Origin: an uncultured Collinsella sp.
GTDB lineage: Bacteria; Actinomycetota; Coriobacteriia; Coriobacteriales; Coriobacteriaceae
NCBI GenBank assembly: GCA_959020035.1
Contig: CAUEQX010000010.1
Coordinates: 1-22,909 of the forward strand
DNA length: 22,909 nt
Direction of reading: 5' to 3'
The notes under the pieces were generated by a model. That model made no database searches, had not been told where the DNA came from, and worked only from the letters and a program-made list of their open reading frames with translations. Made by a program: the position numbers and the translations under genes. Below, one piece after another: positions 22,832 through 22,909 of this stretch. Position 1 is the first letter of the stretch, and every line of letters begins with the position of its first letter.

Positions 22832-22909
22832 CGTCCGCACCGCAAGACGGCCAGACTACTCGAAATATTGGAACTTGTTGGTCGAGAAGGCAAATGTTAC
22901 GACAAAGCC

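Overview
The window is high-GC bacterial DNA with dense genes, mostly on the minus strand. Gene content and style suggest a gut actinobacterium of class Coriobacteriia, probably Collinsella or a close relative. The pointers are an archaeal-type topoisomerase I with a lysine-rich tail, a long acidic TatA/B, a DHH-family pyrophosphatase, a type Ic aspartate aminotransferase, and many short GGGAC-containing intergenic palindromes. This is inferred from protein style only; no rRNA or other marker is present. I see no tRNA, rRNA, CRISPR array, complete insertion sequence or phage gene.

Layout. 1-199 is the tail of an unidentified plus-strand gene, followed by a palindromic repeat and a bidirectional terminator. 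341-5464 (minus) is a compact cluster read tatA/B, tatC, hypA, hypB, topA: protein export by the Tat pathway, nickel delivery to hydrogenase, and a type IA topoisomerase. 5618-7288 (minus) holds an aspartate-type aminotransferase and an orphan STAS protein. 7439-7693 (plus) is a small unknown protein. 7779-9137 (minus) is nhaA, 9405-10328 (minus) is ppaC, and 10497-11450 (minus) is a ROK glucokinase.

11692-15358 (minus) is a sugar operon read 6-phospho-beta-glycosidase (GH1), PTS EIIC, EIIB, EIIA. It is divergent from a GntR/UTRA regulator and manA (15662-17388, plus). The PTS would import and phosphorylate a beta-linked disaccharide, GH1 would split it, and the glucokinase next door and ManA could feed the products into glycolysis. 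The regulator probably acts on the shared AT-rich divergent region, which has a recognisable promoter and three AAAAGTAA boxes.

17670-20570 (minus) is a PcrA/UvrD helicase with unusual low-complexity additions. 20903-21877 (minus) is uppP, with an extra cytoplasmic insert. 22125-22562 (plus) is a universal stress protein. The right edge carries an exact 20-bp tandem repeat next to undetermined sequence.

The most unusual material lies between genes. One class is a family of short palindromes with a conserved GGGAC core and changing, mutually complementary arms, at six places. The other is three very long hairpins, one with perfect 30-bp arms, each starting within 20 nt of a stop codon (pcrA, uppP, usp).
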